NCBI GenBank assembly: GCA_947069175.1
Contig: CAMTDV010000013.1
Coordinates: 55,186,610-55,250,609 of the forward strand
Source of the DNA: Scalesia atractyloides
Lineage: Eukaryota; Streptophyta; Magnoliopsida; Asterales; Asteraceae
DNA length: 64,000 bases
Direction: 5' to 3'
Part shown: positions 35,463 to 46,383 of the stretch, piece by piece
Numbering within the stretch: position 1 is the first letter of the stretch
Layout: the number at the start of each line of letters is the position of its first letter
The notes under the pieces: model-generated
The model's database searches: none
Told to the model about the DNA's origin: nothing
The model's input: the letters and a program-made list of their open reading frames with translations, nothing else
Translations under genes and position numbers: made by a program

Positions 35463-37955
35463 TTTAACGCTTCGCATTTGTAACTTTTCGTTTTTAGTAA
35501 GTCTTCTTCGTGTTTCTATTTTTGGAAAGTCCAAACCTTGTAATCGTATTTCATTTCCGAATCATTGTAAATCTAAGGCTTTAATTGTAATCAAATTGAT
35601 CGATTATACGCAATTCGCAATCTTTATACGCATTTATATCTATGATCATACACGCATTCGTTACACAATTTATAGCTTCGAATCAACTTGCATATTCTTA
35701 TCATATATTCATGAAAGTTAAACGTTTCAAATCAAGCAAGAAATTAACAAGTTAAATGCAAAATGCATAGACCTTTGGCACCATGATTCTTGTCACACTT
35801 ATGTTAATTATTTGCAAGACATGTTTAGGGTTATGTAACACCATTAATCATGTTTTAATCTTCCAAAACACTTCACACTTGATTTACATTATTTAAATAA
35901 CAATTAAAACCATTTATATAAATTAATTAACAAAAAAACAAAAAAGGGTTGCCATATGTTGATCTTTTGGGCTTGTTTCAAGTTTAAACGCCCACTAATC
36001 TTGTCCAAAGTCAAACCCATTGAAACCCTAATCCCTTCCCTATATAAACTACCTTTCCCCCATCCATTTCCCACTTTTACAAGCATCCAAACACTTCAAG
36101 AACACTCTCAAAGTCCCTAACATATTCAAAATACGCAGCAGCCATATTTGAGTTTTTTGTGAGTCTAACTCACTTCTTCAACTAATTCTTCCTTATTTCT
36201 TCTTCTAAAACACTTGGATAACCTCTAGGAATATTTTCACATGTTTGCGTGGGCAAACTAAGGTGAAACCTCACCATTTTTGAGGTCTAATGTGCCATAA
36301 ATTTTCTGCCCATTTTTATCTCTTTAAACTTTAAAATTTTCGAAGTTTTCTTTGTGTTTTCCTCCTCAATAGTGTTTGCTAAGCCCTATGGGAAGTTACC
36401 ATAGGTTTTCCATGGAAAACCAAGGTGGAACAATACCATTTTTGGGGCCAAACTTTCTGTTTTTGAAGTTAAAGTTATAAAGTTTTTTTTAACTTGTTTT
36501 TTTTAAAACATAACAACTCTATGCTACTTATGCCTCTAACCAAGTTTATGGTTAGTGAGCTAACTAGACTTGTTTATAAAAAAATCAAGAGGCATAACAT
36601 GCCTCTAAACTTGTGGCTTTTACTAGGGTTTCAAACCCACAAGTGTTGAGCCATCCAAGCTTACAAGCTTGTGTTGGTGTAGGTGTGATTACATGGAGGC
36701 CTTGGCTATCCAACTTTTCAATCCACCCCTCACTTGATGATTTATATAAATCTTGACCATCCTGATTGTCCTTGTGAGAATCTTTTGTATTGGTGAATCT
36801 TACGAAAGAGGTTTAGGACGGTTATCCTCCTACCTCCATGCATGACTTATATGACTTACCTAATATATATGAAATACATGAACTCTATGATAAATTAGTA
36901 ATATTATAACTATATATGTTAATACATAATATAACAGAACCTTTGACAATGACTATATGGTTACTTGTCCTAGAAATAGGTTATTTTATCTTAGACCTAA
37001 CCATCATTACGATTCTATTGGGCATGACCCATAAAAACACAAACACCATTCGGGGCTTATAGTGTGAAAAACGAGCGTTAACGTCTAGATAAATACTTTT
37101 GTTTATATATACTTTTTGCATACTTTAATTTCTAAACTCATCAAACTCCATCGTCAATCTAATACTCACACACCTACGTTTCCTTGTGTAGGATAACTTG
37201 TTGTTCATTCCCCTAAAATAACCTAACGTTTTCACGGAAATTACTTTGCAAAACCGTGAGTACACTCGGTACCCTTTTTATGCTTTACACTATGTGGTGC
37301 AATATGTTAAATTTCCAAACTACACTAAATCACACTTTCATTCTATGATTACACACAAACAATCCATCAAACATGCTTTAGTCTTATGCTACTTGAATTG
37401 TTACTTTGTATATTCTTATGTGATCTAAATGTCATTAACTTCGATCAAGCCCCCCTTAACATGTATAGCGCTAGTAACGCACTGCCCGTATTCTTGTGGT
37501 CAATGTTAAGTTTTAAAACTATTTTGCGGTACACTAGAGGATATACTTGCAGATTCACATGCCTTGTTTACATTTATCTTGTATGCTAGCTATTCATGTG
37601 GAATTGTTTAAACGGCTTTAATAATTATGCTATGATATTAAACTTGTGTACTCGCCAATACTTTGTTATTGAACTATACTTTTTAACATGTTGCAGGTTG
37701 ATGAAGTTGTTATGATGGAACTTAGTAGGAATGGCATAGAAACACACGTAGAATACTAAGTTAATCATTATGTTATTGTTGAGTTTATTTTGTTGTTGTT
37801 ACTTGTATTCGGATATTTGATGTAACTTGAGAATTTTGATGCTATGAAATGAAATGGGTTGATTAAATTAAATATTATCGCAAATAGTGTTATAATGTCT
37901 CGAGCAATCTAGTTTGTCTGACTCTGATGTTTTTGCCATCAGTTGGGGTGTGACA
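35463..37955 (+). repeat. 5' LTR of gypsy F
   Basis: Starts TTTAACGCTTCG (TGTAACGCTTCG in the 3' copy, so one terminal base mutated) and ends GGGTGTGACA. TATATAAA at 36041-36048 is a good core promoter. An 18-bp palindrome lies at 36404-36421. No coding content. Confidence 0.92.
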
Positions 37956-37958
37956 GAT

Positions 37959-37975
37959 TGGTATTAGAGCCATAA
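37959..37975 (+). other. Primer-binding site of gypsy F
   Basis: TGGTATTAGAGCCATAA, three bases after the LTR, matches the 3' end of plant initiator methionine tRNA except for one T in place of C. Confidence 0.85.
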
Positions 37976-38955
37976 CTATAGAGAATTAGATAGAATTGCC
38001 ATGTTCGACCTAGTCTATAGTTTAAGTGACCAACTTGACCATTCTTGCTTCATGATTAAAATGTTAATTCTTCCTGTTTGCTTCTTTCTATTTCTTTTGT
38101 CTTAAATATATATATGTGTTTTTCCTAAGATACTTACACAAATTATACACGTGAAGACTTGAAGACACTCAAACTATAAACGAGACGATCTCACCAAATT
38201 AGGGGTGAAACCCGAACTTTGGTGATCACTCTCAATCTGCGAAGTTCGATTTTGAACCAAATTACACCATCAAGTTAGGAGTGAAATTCACATCTTGATG
38301 GGAATTTCCATTTCATACTCTAGTGGACCCTTACCAACGAGTCAGAATGCGCTCCTTGACTGGTAAGTACCAACCACGCTTAGGGCACAATGTTGTCAAG
38401 TTAGGGGTGAAACCCGCACCTTGTCAACTAGTCCCATTCCTTGATTTTTCAATCTCGCCAAATTTTCAATTTTTCGATTCGTTTAGAGACGTGTAGTAAC
38501 TGGAAGGGTAAAGTGCCGTTAATCGCTTCTTGACGAGAGCACTTTACCTATAGGCCAAAGCACGTTTCTTTAATTTGAAAGGATCTCGATTCACTTTGGA
38601 ATAGTCAACGTTTCTCAACCCGAAACACTCCAATGTTTTATTAAGCCTATCTTTTATGCTATCTCAATTTCTATGTGTTTTAATACTTGCTATCCCGTTC
38701 ATTTCGGACCCGATGCACGATTTGCACGCCCTTCGTAACCAAAAACCATAATAAAAAAAATCTCGTGAACCAACTAAATTTATACTCCTTTATGCAAATT
38801 ATACGTGTTTATGCTTTTGAATACCAATATGCTTATGCTATCTATGTGAATTAATACGTGTTACATGATGCTTATGTGCTCAAAACAAATTCTTTTATTT
38901 ATAAAAACACTTTACAATCAAAGCTAAACCTATCTTCTATTGTCGAACTCTTTAG
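37976..38955 (+). other. Leader of gypsy F with a hairpin series
   Basis: The untranslated region between PBS and gag. At least three hairpins share a loop containing TTAGG-R-GTGAAA but have different self-complementary stems: TCACCAAA/TTTGGTGA (38191, 38218), CCATCAAG/CTTGATGG (38267, 38294), GTTGTCAAG/CTTGTCAAC (38392, 38420). Two other stems are CTTACCA/TGGTAAG (38330, 38361) and GGTAAAGTGC/GCACTTTACC (38507, 38539). A packaging or dimerisation role is possible but inferred. Confidence 0.6.
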
Positions 38956-40264
38956 ATGTCTTTCTCTCAAAGTGTTATGGGTAAGAGGAACTCAAAGTCC
39001 AAGTCGAAGTCCCAATCCGACTATATGTCAAAGAAAGATTGCATGAAGTTCATAGCCGAACAAATGGTCGAGCATATGGCCAAGGTCATCCCCGAAATCT
39101 CAGCAAGATCCAACCTCCACCGAATGCCGAATCACCTCACACCTCTTTCGACTCCAAGGCCGAACCACCAAAAACCACCTTCACCCATAAGCAATTCTGT
39201 TCTTGTAATCCCCTACCTTTCACCGGCGAAGGGGACGCCACTAAGCTACTACAATGGTTCGACGCCATTGAAGTCACCTTCATCCAAAGTGGTTGTCCCG
39301 ACCACCTGCGAACCAGGAACGCCACGGGAGTGTTCCGATCAAGAGCCCGAGATTGGTGGACTTCCGAGCGTAACGCTCGTGGTAAAGAAGTCGCCCACGC
39401 CCTCCCTTGGACCAAGCTCAAGAAGTTAATGGAAATTGAATTCTGCCCTCCCCATGAACGCCAACAACTCGAGCCTGAGTTTGGAACCTCAAGCAAGTGG
39501 GGAATGACAACGCTGGCCTCACGGCCCGTTTTAAGCAACTGGGCGCGATTTTCCCAAGCCAAGTTGACACGACCGAAAAGGCCGTTGCTAAATACATACG
39601 TTGCCTCCCTCCTCACCTCGCTGACCTGGTCGATACCACCTCACCCAAAACCGTCGAGGAAGCTTTTCATTTGGCTGCTCGACTGAATAACAGCCATGTC
39701 CTTCGTGAAGCCACAAAGGCTCCACTAAGGAAAGCCCATCAGGCCACCACCGAAGCCCTCGCCGAGCCTACCTCACTCAAACCCCCAAGAAACAACACCA
39801 AGGCAAGAAGTGGAAGGCTTCAAGCCCAAACTGCGTGGTAGTCACCTCGTCAAACCCCCATCAGCTCACCTTACCGGCACACGTTACCCATCAAGAAAAC
39901 ATACACCAGACCCCATCCTAAGTGCAACACATGTCCCTTCCACCATCCTGTTACTGCCCTGTGCCGCCTATGCACAATCTTTAATAGGTATGGGCACTTC
40001 GCCCAGCAATGCCGAAATGCCCCGCAAGTCCCCATAAACCAAGCCCGAGCTATAACCGCACCTCAAAACCCTGCCGCTAACCAAAAACTGACCCCTTGCA
40101 CCTGTCGCTCGTGCCTACTTCAGATGCGGAGACCCAAACCACTTCGCCAACAATTGCCCTTAGCGCAACAACAACAATAACATTCAACAGCAACAACAAG
40201 CTTGCGGCTGAGCCTTCATCATCACTGTCGCTCAAACTCAAAACTCAAATCATGTCATATCGGG
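38956..40264 (+). pseudogene. Gypsy F gag
   Basis: ATG at 38956 opens a basic N-terminus (M-G-K-R-N-S-K-S-K-S-K). After a frameshift near 39110 comes the retrotransposon gag domain, L-P-F-T-G-E-G-D-A-T-K-L-L-Q-W-F and R-A-R-D-W-W. A second shift near 39485 leads to F-K-Q-L-G-A-I-F-P-S-Q and R-C-L-P-P-H-L-A-D-L-V. Knuckle remnants R-Y-G-H-F-A-Q-Q-C-R-N near 40000 and F-R-C-G-D-P-N-H-F-A-N-N-C near 40125 are in different frames. It forms the virus-like particle in active elements. Confidence 0.85.
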
Positions 40265-40735
40265 TACGTTCCTCATTAACAATGTTTACGCTACGTGTTT
40301 GTTTGATACTGGTGCGGTTAAAAGTTTTGTATCCATTGAATTCGAACCGTTGCTTATGTGTAGTCGTTCTAAGTTGCCTAAATCATTCGAAGTCGAAGTA
40401 GCTGACGAAAAATCCGTCACCGTCGATTCCATCCTTTCTAATTGTACTCTTAATCTCAACGAGCATACGTTTTCTATTGACCTCATACCTATGCAAATCG
40501 GTAGCTTCGATATCATAGTAGGCTTGTATTAGCTTAGACGAGTCTGTGCTGAAGTTGTTTGCTTAGAAAAGTACATTCGCTTTCCTCTTCCCAATAATGA
40601 TTCCTTACACGTCTATAACGAGAAACCCTCCAAAGATTTCAAGCTTATGTCGTGTATTCAAGCGAACAAGTACTTCCATAAGGAATACTTCGCCTTTCTT
40701 ACCCACATTGTGGAAAAGAAGGATAGGGTCCAAGC
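40265..40735 (+). pseudogene. Gypsy F protease
   Basis: A retropepsin with L-F-D-T-G-A-V-K-S-F-V-S at about 40297-40335; the catalytic D-T-G is intact. The reading frame runs to a TAG at about 40530, and the link to RT contains an additional stop at 40737. It cleaves the Gag-Pol polyprotein in active elements. Confidence 0.82.
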
Positions 40736-41620
40736 GTGAGTGAAGTTCCCGTTGTGCGTGATTTCCCTGAGGATCTTCCTGGTCCTCCTCCTGTTCGTTC
40801 TGTTGACTTTCACATTGACCTCATCCCTGGTGCAACTCCGGTCGCCAAATCCCCCTATCGTCTAGCACCCTCGGAGATGCAAGAGCTGTCTAGCCAACTT
40901 CAAGAGCTTCTTGATAAAGGCTTCGTACGTCCTATCATATCTCCTTGGGGCACTCCCATTCTGTTTTTCAAAAAGAAAGACGGATTCTTTCGCATGTGCA
41001 TTGACTATCGTGAGCTCAACAAGCTTACAGTCAAGAACCGTTACCCTCTACCTCGCATCGACGACCTTTTTGACCAGCTTCAAGGCGCGACTTGTTTCTC
41101 TAAAATTGACCTCGCTCTTGTTATCATCAACTTCGAGTCCACGAAGAAGATATACGCAGAAACGCGTTTCGCACACGTTAAGGGCACTACGAATTCATGG
41201 TCATGCCATTTGGTTTGACCAATGCACCCGTCATGTTTATGGATTTGATGAATCGCGTGTGTAAGCCCTATCTTGACCGATTCGTGATCGTCTTCATTGA
41301 CGATATCCTAATCTATTCCAAGACGCGAGAAGAGCATGAGCGACACTTGCGTCTTATCCTTCAACTTTTGCGTACTCAATGTCTCTACGCCAAGTTCTCC
41401 AAGTGGCAATTTTGGTTAAAAGAGGTTCAATTTCTTGGTCATGTCATCAACGAACTTGGTATTCACGTTGACCCTATCAAAATCGAGACAGTGAAAAATT
41501 GGATTGCCCCTAAGACTCCATCCGAAATCCGTTCGTTTCTCGGCTTAGCCGGTTACTACCCTCGTTTTATCTCAAATTTTTCAAAATTGCCGTACCTCTC
41601 ACTTCCTTGAGCCTAAAGGA
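40736..41620 (+). pseudogene. Gypsy F reverse transcriptase
   Basis: D-F-P-E-D-L-P-G, D-K-G-F-V-R-P, C-I-D-Y-R-E-L-N-K-L and R-Y-P-L-P-R-I-D-D-L-F lie at 40736-41110. A 1-nt loss near 41112 shifts frame just after F-S-K-I-D-L. The second part (41197-41610) has M-P-F-G-L-T-N-A-P, V-F-I-D-D-I-L-I-Y (about 41290-41315, catalytic F-I-D-D intact), V-Q-F-L-G-H-V-I and F-L-G-L-A-G-Y-Y. It is the best preserved part of F. Confidence 0.9.
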
Positions 41621-42105
41621 TAAACCTTTGTTTGGAGTTCCGAGCAAGAGGAGTCTTTTCAAACGCTCAAGGACATGCTTTGCAATGATGCTATCCTAAC
41701 CCTTCCTGATGGTACAGATGACTTTGCCGTGTATTGCGATGTCTCAAGACAAAGTCTTGGTTGTGTTCTTATGTAACGAGAAAAGGTTATCGCTTACGCG
41801 TTATGACAACTCAAAATTCATGAGAAAAATTATACTACGCACGACCTTGAACTTGGTGCAGTTGTTTTTGCGTTAAAGATATGGCGACACTACCTTTTAT
41901 GGTACAAAGTGTACGGTCTTCACCGACCATAAGAGCGTCCAGCACATCTTTAATAAAAAAGAACTCAACATGCGTCAGCGTCGTTGGGTAGAATTATTAA
42001 ACGACTACGGCTGTGATATTCGCAACCACCCTGGTAAAGCGAATGTTGTGGCCGATGCACTTAGTCGTAAAACTCATGTTAAGAGTGTACTATGCTACAA
42101 AACTT
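41621..42105 (+). pseudogene. Gypsy F RNase H
   Basis: V-Y-C-D-V-S (normally C-D-A-S) near 41730, then L-G-C-V-L-M-stop, Y-T-T-H-D-L-E-L and A-V-V-F-A-L-K-I-W near 41835-41885. The end (A-N-V-V-A-D-A-L-S-R near 42040-42070) is readable in another frame. Stops at about 41777 and 41804. Confidence 0.8.
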
Positions 42106-43020
42106 CGAGAGATGATTCGTGACGCACAATACTCGACCTATACGAGGGTAACCTCAATAATGAGTTGAAGTGTGGTGCTGAAAACCAACTCGTGACCAAA
42201 CCCAATGGCATTATGTGCTATCCTGGCCATATTTTGATTCCAAACTGTGATAATCTTCATGACCTCTTGATGAGTGAATCTCATAAGTCTCGGTATTCTG
42301 TTCATCCTGGCGCCAATAAGATGTATCATGACCTTCGTGTGTCATATTGATGGCCTGGAATGAAGAAATATATCGCATGTTACATATCAAAGTGCCTTTT
42401 GTTCGAAGGTAAAGGCCGAGCATCAACGACCCTCTGGCTTACTCGAACAACCGGAAATTCCTGTTTGGAAATGGGAGAGTATTGCTATGGATTTCATAAC
42501 CAAACTCCCTCGTACATCGTCTGGCCACGATAGTATTTGGGTAATCATCGACCGTCTGACCAAGTCTGCTCATTTCCTTCCCATACGTGAGACTACCTAG
42601 TTGAGAAATTGGCTCTATCTACATGGATGAAGTCATCTGTCATCAGGTGTCCCCGTTGACATTATCTCGGACCGTGATGGTCGTTTCACTTCTCGCCTTT
42701 GGCAAACATTTCAAAAAGGCGCTTGATACTCGACTCAATCTTAGTACTTCTTTCCATCCTCAGTCTGATGGTCAAACCGAGTGTACTATCCAAACTCTAG
42801 AGAACATGATTCGTTCTTGCGTAATTGATTTTGGTGGCAACTAGGACATGCGCTTGCCTTTGTTTGGATTCTCGTACAACAACAGTTACGACGCGAGTAT
42901 TCAAATGGCACCATTCGAGGCATTGTATGGACGCAAGTGCCAATTGCCTATTTATTGGCACGAGATCAGGGAAGCTCAAATCACCAGTCCCGAGCTCATA
43001 CAACAGACGACGACAAGATT
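42106..43020 (+). pseudogene. Gypsy F integrase
   Basis: The HHCC zinc region is seen as H-P-G-A-N-K-M-Y-H-D-L followed by I-A-C-Y-I-S-K-C (42300-42400). The catalytic core is split over frames: A-M-D-F-I-T-K-L-P near 42485, I-S-D-R-D-G-R-F near 42665, and S-D-G-Q-T-E-C-T-I-Q-T-L-E near 42765-42800. All three acidic residues survive although the frame is broken near 42600 and 42700 and by a TAG at 42841. M-A-P-F-E-A-L-Y-G-R-K-C follows. Confidence 0.85.
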
Positions 43021-43495
43021 TTGCAGATTCGGGACAACTTACTGAAAGCTAGAAGCCGACAAAAGCGCTACGCAGATAAAAGACGCAAGCCTTTGGAATT
43101 CAACGTTGGTGACTTTGTACTTCTCAAGGTATCCCCTTGGAAGGGTTTGGTTCATTTCGGGAAAAAGCGAAACCTCGCTCCTTGCTACGTATGTCCTTTC
43201 AAGATTCTCGAAAGGATTGCAAGGTAGCCTACCGACTAGACCTCCACAAGAGCTCAACAACGTTCATCCTACCTTCCACGTCTCAAACTTGAAGAGATGT
43301 CTCGCCGAAGAAGGACACCAAGTTCGCTTGAAGATCTTCAAATCAACGAGACCTTACACTTCGTGGAGAAGCCAGTCGAAATCATGGATTGAGGCACTAA
43401 GCAACTAAGGTGCAGTCGAATTCCTATCGTGAAGGTTTGATGGAAAGGAAAATGTGGCGTTGAGTTTACTTGGGAACTTGAAAGTGATATGAAGA
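43021..43495 (+). pseudogene. Gypsy F integrase C-terminus with chromodomain-like end
   Basis: R-R-K-P-L-E-F-N-V-G-D-F-V-L-L-K-V-S-P-W-K-G (about 43080-43145), then N-V-H-P-T-F-H-V-S-N-L (about 43258-43290), and after further shifts I-P-I-V-K-V and F-T-W-E-L-E (about 43420-43480). The same arrangement as the better preserved end of C at 32377-31967, which marks the chromovirus branch. Confidence 0.8.
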
Positions 43496-43551
43496 CTAAG
43501 TATCCGCATTTGTTTGTTGCATCTTTAAAAATTTTCGGGAAGAAATTCCCT

Positions 43552-43565
43552 AAAGGAAGGGAGAC
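43552..43565 (+). other. Polypurine tract of gypsy F
   Basis: AAAGGAAGGGAGAC directly before the 3' LTR start TGTAACG. Confidence 0.88.
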
Positions 43566-46058
43566 TGTAACGCTTCGCATTTGTAACTTTCAGTTTTTAG
43601 CAAGTCTGCTTCGTGTTTCTATTTTTGGAAAGTCCAAACATTGTAATTGTATTTCATTTCTGAATCCTTGTAAATCTAAGGCTTTGAATGTAATCAAATT
43701 GATCGATTATGCGCAATTCGCAATCTTTAAACGCATTTATATCTATGATCATACACGCATTCGTTACACAATTTATAGCTTCGAATCAACTTGCGTATTC
43801 TTATCATATATTCATGAAAGTTAAACGTTTCAAATCACGCAAGCAAACGCAAAATGCATAGACTTTTGGCACCATGATTCTTGTCACACTTATGTTAATA
43901 ATTTGCAAGACATATTTAGGGTTATGTAACACCTTTAATCATGTTTTAATCTTCCAAAACACTTCACACTTGATTTACATATAAAATACATATTTAAATA
44001 ACAACTAAAACCATTTATATAAATTAATTAACAAAAAAAACAAAAAAAGAGCGCTGCCATATGTTGATCTTTTGGGCTTGTTTCAAGTTTAAACACCAAC
44101 TAATCTTGTCCAAAGCCCAACCCATTGAAACACTAATCCCTTCCTTATATAAACCACCTTCCCCTATCCATTTCCCACTTTACCAAGCTTCCAAACACTT
44201 AAAAAACACTCTCAAAGTCCCTAACATATTTAGAAAACGCAGCAGCCATATTTGAGTTTTTTTGTGAGTTCTAACTCACTTCTTCAACTAAATCTTCCTT
44301 ATTTCTTCTTCTAAAAACTTAGATAACCTCTAGGAAGGTTTTCACAAGTTTTCCTGGGCAAACTAACGTGAAACCACACCATTTTTAAGGTCCAAAGTGC
44401 CATAAATTTTCTGCTCATTTTTATATCTTTAAACTTTAAGATTTTTGAAGTTTTCTTTGTGTTTTCTTCCTCAACATTGTTTGCTACGCCCTATGGGATG
44501 TTACCATTGGTTTTCAATGGAAAACCAAGGTGGAAAAATACCATTTTTGGGGCCAAACTTTCTGTTTTGGAAGTTAACTTATAAAGTTTTTTTGACCTTG
44601 TTTTTCTTAAACATACAACTCTATGCTACTTATGCCTCTAACCAAGTTTATGGTTAGTGAGTTAGCTATACTTTTCTTCAAAAAATCAAGAGGCATAACA
44701 TGCCTATAAACTTGTGATTTTTACTAGGGTTTCAAACCCACAAGTGTTGAGCCATCCAAGCTTACAAGCTTGTCTTGGTGTAGGTGTGATTACATGGAGG
44801 CCTTGGCAATCCAACTTTTCTATCCACCCCTCACTAGATGATTTCTATAATTCTTGACCATCCTGGTTGTCCTTATGACAATTTTGTGTATTGGTGAATC
44901 TTACAAAAGAGGTTTAGGATGGTTATCCTCCTACCTCCATGCATGACTTATATGACTTACATGATATCTATGAAATACATGAACTATATGATAAATTAGT
45001 AATATTATAACTATATATGTTAATACTTAATATAACCGAACCTTTGACAATGACCATATGGTTACTTGTCCTAGAAATAGGTTATTTTATCTTAGACCTA
45101 ACCATCATTACAATTCTATTATGCATGACCCATAAAAACACAAACACCATTCGGGGCTTATAGTGTGAAAAACGAGCGTTAACGTCTAGATAAATACTTT
45201 TGTTTATACATACTGTTTTGCATACTTTAATTCCTAAACTCATCAAACTCCATCGTGAATCTAATACTCACACACCTACGTTTCCTTCTATAGGATAACT
45301 TGGTGTTCATTCCCCTAAAGTAACCTAACGCTTTCACCGAAATTACTTTGCAAAACTGTGTGTACACTCGGCACCCTTTTTATGCTTTACACTATTTGGG
45401 TGCAATATGTTAATTACCAATCTACACTAAATCACACTTTTATTCTATGATTACACACAAACAATACATCAAACATGCTTTAGTCTTATGCTACTTGAAT
45501 TATTACTTGGTATATTCTTATGTGATCTAAATGTCTTTACTTCGATCAAGCCTCCCTTAACATGTATAGCACTATAGGAGTAACGCACCGCCCGTATTCT
45601 TGTGGTCAGTGTTACGTTTTAAATCTATTTTACGGTACACTAGAGGATTGACTTGTAGATTCACATGCCTTGTTTACATTTATCTTGTATGCTAGCTATT
45701 CATGTGGAATTGTTTAAACGGTTTTAATAATTTTGCTATGATATTAAACTTGTATACTCGCCAATACTTTGTTATTGAACATACTTTTTAACATGTTGTA
45801 GGTTGATGAAGTTGTTATGATGGAACTTAGTAGGAGTGGCATAGAATCACACGTTATACAAAGTTAATCGTTATGTTATTGTTGAGTTTATTTTGTTGTT
45901 GTTACTTGTATTCAGATATTTGATGTAACTTGACAATTTTGATGCTATGAATTGAAATGGGTTGATTAAATTAAATACTATCACAAATAGTGTTATGATG
46001 TCTCGAGCAATCTAGTTCGTCTCACTCTGATGTTTCCGCCATCGGTTGGGGTGTGACA
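43566..46058 (+). repeat. 3' LTR of gypsy F
   Basis: Starts TGTAACGCTTCG, ends GGGTGTGACA. TATATAAA is at 44146-44153. The palindrome of the 5' LTR has one changed base here (near 44510-44530). Confidence 0.92.
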
Positions 46059-46063
46059 GTCAC

Positions 46064-46307
46064 ACACCAACAAATAAATCACACAACACTCAAGCTGCAC
46101 TATTTATAAGCCAACATGGCTTGCATTAGGAGTGAGTGGGTGTAGGCTCGAGCGAGCGGTGCCATTTACGAGTGACAAATGTCACTTGTATGAGCCACAA
46201 CAGTCACTCGTACGAGCCATATACAAAACATATAAAAATGACATTCTAAGCCATATTTACACAACTGACAAATACTCGACGTACGCGATAGACATTATGC
46301 ACCAATA
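46064..46307 (-). repeat. 3' LTR of copia E, inner half
   Basis: Continues the LTR after F's duplication and ends at GCACCAATA next to the PPT. On the minus strand TATAAATA (near 46100) is the LTR TATA box. Upstream are CTCGTACGAG and relatives (46145-46220), including the stem ACGAGTGAC/GTCACTTGT with a 4-nt loop. The 5' LTR has a different sequence at this place. Confidence 0.86.
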
Positions 46308-46320
46308 AACTCCCCCTTGG
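46308..46320 (-). other. Polypurine tract of copia E (3' end)
   Basis: The minus strand reads CCAAGGGGGAGTT, identical to the tract of element B. Confidence 0.85.
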
Positions 46321-46383
46321 ATGTTGCCGCAGTCTTGGATAGTCTTCAAAAATTTCTTCAAAGTTCTTCAAACATATTTGACA

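Larger units (their letters stand above)
35463..46058 (+). mobile_element. Complete chromovirus-type Ty3/gypsy element F
   Basis: Two LTRs of exactly 2493 bp (35463-37955 and 43566-46058) are flanked by the duplication GTCAC (35458-35462, 46059-46063). PBS, leader, gag, protease, RT, RNase H, integrase, chromodomain-like end and PPT follow in order on the plus strand. About a dozen differences in the first 180 bp of the two LTRs, plus many frameshifts, show it is not recent. It is related to C but in the opposite orientation. Confidence 0.92.

Noticed and set aside
39137..39616. Long minus-strand frame opposite gypsy F gag
   Set aside because: Antisense of the gag domain; the plus frame has clear gag motifs.
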